A stretch of DNA of 64,000 nucleotides from Vreelandella venusta (lineage in GTDB: Bacteria; Pseudomonadota; Gammaproteobacteria; Pseudomonadales; Halomonadaceae). The stretch is taken from positions 124,001 through 188,000 of the forward strand of contig NZ_BJUL01000007.1 in assembly GCF_007989605.1 (NCBI RefSeq). The letters are read 5' to 3'. A program made the translations under genes and the position numbers. Below the pieces are notes generated by a model that saw nothing but the letters and a program-made list of their open reading frames with translations, did not search any database and was not told the origin of the DNA. This document shows positions 62,297 to 64,000 of the stretch, piece after piece (the first letter of the stretch is position 1; the number at the start of each line of letters is the position of its first letter).

Positions 62297-63220
62297 TAGG
62301 GCGTGTTTGTCGCTATTCCAATCCCTGATTTGATCAATCGTAGACGTAGCGCCGCCACATACTACGACCAATATATTGCTGAAACTTTCGAGTTCTGATG
62401 CACCCTCATATGCCATTGCCAGGCTCGCACCGCAGGCAGGCTCTACCACGATGCGATGATCGTCAAGGAAACGTTCGCAGGCAGTCAGTGCGCTTTGGTC
62501 TGATACCACGACGCTGTGGATTGGGTGAGTTTTTGACCATTGAAAAGCATTCTCGCAAACACGCTTGGCACCAAGTGAGGTGGCGATGCTTGTTACCTTT
62601 TCCAACTCGACCGTATGACCGGCGTTTACGGCTGCATGAAATGAGGCGGCACCCGTAGTTTCTACGGCGAAAACGGGGATATCACTCCATCCGTTACGAT
62701 GAAGCCCTTCTATCACACCTGAAAGCAGACCACCTCCGCCAACGGAAAGCACGACAGCGTCGGGCTTAAGACCGGAACGAAAAACTTCATCAACCAGTGT
62801 GGCGTGGCCCTGCCAAAGCAGCGGATCATCAAAGGGGTGGAGAAATGCATCCGATGCGCCGATCAACGACTGTGCAAAGGCGTTGGCTTCTTGCCAGGAG
62901 TCACCATGCACGATGACCTCCGCTTTCTCCAACCGCAGCAGTTCTTTTGCTCTTTCAGTGGTGGTTTCCGGCACTACAACCGTAACCGGAACGCCTAGCC
63001 GACGACCGGCGTAGGCGACAGCCAAGCCAGCATTTCCTCCAGATGAAGAAATGAACCTTCGAGCACCTCGAGCCAGATAGGTTTCACACGCATGGCCAAT
63101 GCCCCGAATCTTGAATGAACCGGGCGGCTGCAGTGCATCAAGCTTAATCCAGACCGAACGTCCAGTGGTAACGCTCATTGTGCGGAATTCGATCAGAGGA
63201 GTTTCAATGTGTAGTGTCAT
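62294..63220 (-). CDS. PLP-dependent serine/threonine dehydratase-like enzyme
   Basis: This 308-residue fold-type II PLP enzyme has the Schiff-base lysine in GSFKIRG (about residue 37), the substrate loop SSGGNAGLA, the phosphate-binding SVGGGGLLSG and a final GGATST. This matches L-serine/threonine dehydratases, which release ammonia and pyruvate or 2-oxobutanoate. It is slightly shorter than typical biosynthetic IlvA and lacks the ACT domain, as catabolic forms do. It may be a former integron cassette. Confidence 0.87.
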   Translation of the reverse strand: MTLHIETPLIEFRTMSVTTGRSVWIKLDALQPPGSFKIRGIGHACETYLARGARRFISSSGGNAGLAVAYAGRRLGVPVTVVVPETTTERAKELLRLEKAEVIVHGDSWQEANAFAQSLIGASDAFLHPFDDPLLWQGHATLVDEVFRSGLKPDAVVLSVGGGGLLSGVIEGLHRNGWSDIPVFAVETTGAASFHAAVNAGHTVELEKVTSIATSLGAKRVCENAFQWSKTHPIHSVVVSDQSALTACERFLDDHRIVVEPACGASLAMAYEGASELESFSNILVVVCGGATSTIDQIRDWNSDKHAL

Positions 63221-63337
63221 GAGTACCTATCACAAGGCTAAAGAAAAGCCCGATTTCGAGCCGTTTCCATCGCCTGTTTTCCTATTCATTTACTCAGCCG
63301 ATCATCCAGCTGAATCATCTTAATATCGACATTCAGC

Positions 63338-63360
63338 CACTTGAGCGCTTAGCTCAAGTG
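63338..63360. promoter_or_regulatory. Palindrome upstream of the dehydratase gene
   Basis: CACTTGAGC-GCTTA-GCTCAAGTG: perfect 9-bp arms, 118 bp upstream of the dehydratase ATG. It is a candidate operator, perhaps for the XRE-cupin regulator nearby. Confidence 0.45.
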
Positions 63361-63410
63361 AGTTGAAAACTGTGTTAGCCCTAATAAAGTAACTTATTCC
63401 GCTCTGTATT

Positions 63411-63580
63411 AGCACACCAGCAGCACTTGTTCAGATAGTGCTTCAATTTCATCGACATGCCGACTGACGAAGCTGGCCAGTGTGGTGAGGTGGGGAATGA
63501 TCAGCAACACCACTGTATCCCGCGGCTGGAGGTGATGCCTTTGGAGTAGGCAAGCAGGATGATCTTCAACAAACAAGAGG
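63411..63580 (-). pseudogene. IS1182-type transposase remnant
   Basis: On the minus strand, KIILLAYSKGITSSRGIQW in one frame and IPHLTTLASFVSRHVDEIEA, then LSEQVLLVC, in another match consecutive blocks of IS1182-type transposases, with a frameshift and a deletion between. Only about 55 codons survive. It explains most of the otherwise empty stretch 63221-63649. Confidence 0.6.
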
Positions 63581-63649
63581 AAGAGCCTATCAGGGGCTAC
63601 CCCTGTACACTCTGTGTTTTCACGAAATTGGCGAAGCCGGATAGCTGGT

Positions 63650-64000
63650 TCAGCCTTGGAGATCGCCCTCTTTGGGTTCCGACATCACAGCTATTACTTC
63701 TGCGTCTTCATCACCCTCGGCCAGATAAATATGCCCGATGGAGCTGTTGAAGTAAGCCGTTTCTCGTTCACCCAGGCTGATGCTTTCACCATTTTCAAAG
63801 TGAATGCAGACGCGCCCCGATAGCACCATGGCAAACTCCTCTCCGGGATGGCGGATGAAGTCTTCAAACTCACCCAGATCACGCGCCTGAATCCGAGCAT
63901 AAACCGGCATCATACTCCGACCGGGAAACTCACCCGCAATAGGATGATATTCATAGCTGCCAGTAGCATACCCAGTCGCCTCAGAAATTTTGCTGGTGAC
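63650..64000 (-). CDS. XRE-type regulator with cupin domain (partial, runs off right edge)
   Basis: The C-terminal 116 codons are in the window and the frame is open to base 64000. The cupin pattern HPGEEFAMVLSGRVCIHFENGE and YFNSSIGHIYLAEGDEDAEVI, preceded by GYATGSYEYHPIAG, is typical of HTH-cupin regulators. In these an N-terminal XRE HTH would lie beyond the edge. The start is outside the window; the internal ATG at 63913 is not the true start. Confidence 0.8.
   Translation of the reverse strand, partial: VTSKISEATGYATGSYEYHPIAGEFPGRSMMPVYARIQARDLGEFEDFIRHPGEEFAMVLSGRVCIHFENGESISLGERETAYFNSSIGHIYLAEGDEDAEVIAVMSEPKEGDLQG

Noticed and set aside
62398-62658. 86-codon frame opposite the dehydratase
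   Set aside because: Antisense shadow of an intact PLP enzyme gene.
63559-63823. Two plus-strand frames of 63-69 codons
   Set aside because: They are antisense to the IS1182-like remnant and the cupin-domain regulator.

Overview
The window looks like a chromosomal stretch of a Halomonas-like marine or halophilic gammaproteobacterium. This is inferred from gene families and moderate GC; no rRNA or tRNA is present to fix the taxonomy. Most genes are housekeeping-adjacent metabolic, transport and regulatory genes in short operons. Small accessory genes become denser from about 32 kb, and 53.6-63.6 kb is a mosaic of integron cassettes, IS remnants and REP-like repeats.

Layout. (1) 1-5.7 kb: a flavin monooxygenase behind a sigma-54-type promoter, with its probable AcoR-like activator divergent to it, then a MoxR ATPase/VWA pair and a cytochrome b561. 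(2) 5.8-15.9 kb: cobyric acid synthase, glutaminase, an Ada-like repair/regulator fusion, two LysE exporters each beside a regulator, and small membrane proteins. (3) 16.0-20.7 kb: a catabolic module made of a YfcC-type carrier, an M20 amidohydrolase, a DUF1028 protein and a FadR-type regulator. Two near-identical palindromes in it are candidate operators. (4) 23.5-31.8 kb: a two-component system, MipA/OmpV porin, RND adaptor, RND pump and a hydrolase, all on the minus strand. PmrA-like boxes precede both the regulator genes and the efflux genes. (5) 32-45 kb: isochorismatase/GlxA pair, DJ-1, GNAT, GFA and nucleotidyltransferase genes. It also holds soxR facing a VOC-flavodoxin operon across a textbook SoxR box, and rlmF. 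(6) 45.5-48.4 kb: a compact unassigned operon (methyltransferase, FemAB/BioF2-like GNAT, small barrel protein, PNPOx-like flavoprotein) preceded by a 14-codon ORF. (7) 51.3-53.5 kb: a DEAD-box helicase converging on a short Rho paralogue that lacks the N-terminal RNA-binding domain.

The most unusual region is 54.0-62.3 kb. It contains two tandem integron-like units delimited by three copies of a REP/BIME repeat. Each unit runs, in cassette (minus) orientation, from a shared attI-like segment, through cassettes with recognisable attC sites, into a decayed IS110/IS1111-type element abutting the last attC. Unit 1 carries yefM-yoeB and two unknown genes. Unit 2 carries panB and a VOC protein separated by a Vibrio-VCR-like attC. 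The shared flanks diverge at the GTT core sites. No integrase gene is in the window. A serine/threonine dehydratase next door may be a further cassette with a broken attC, followed by an IS1182-like transposase relic and a partial XRE-cupin regulator at the right edge.
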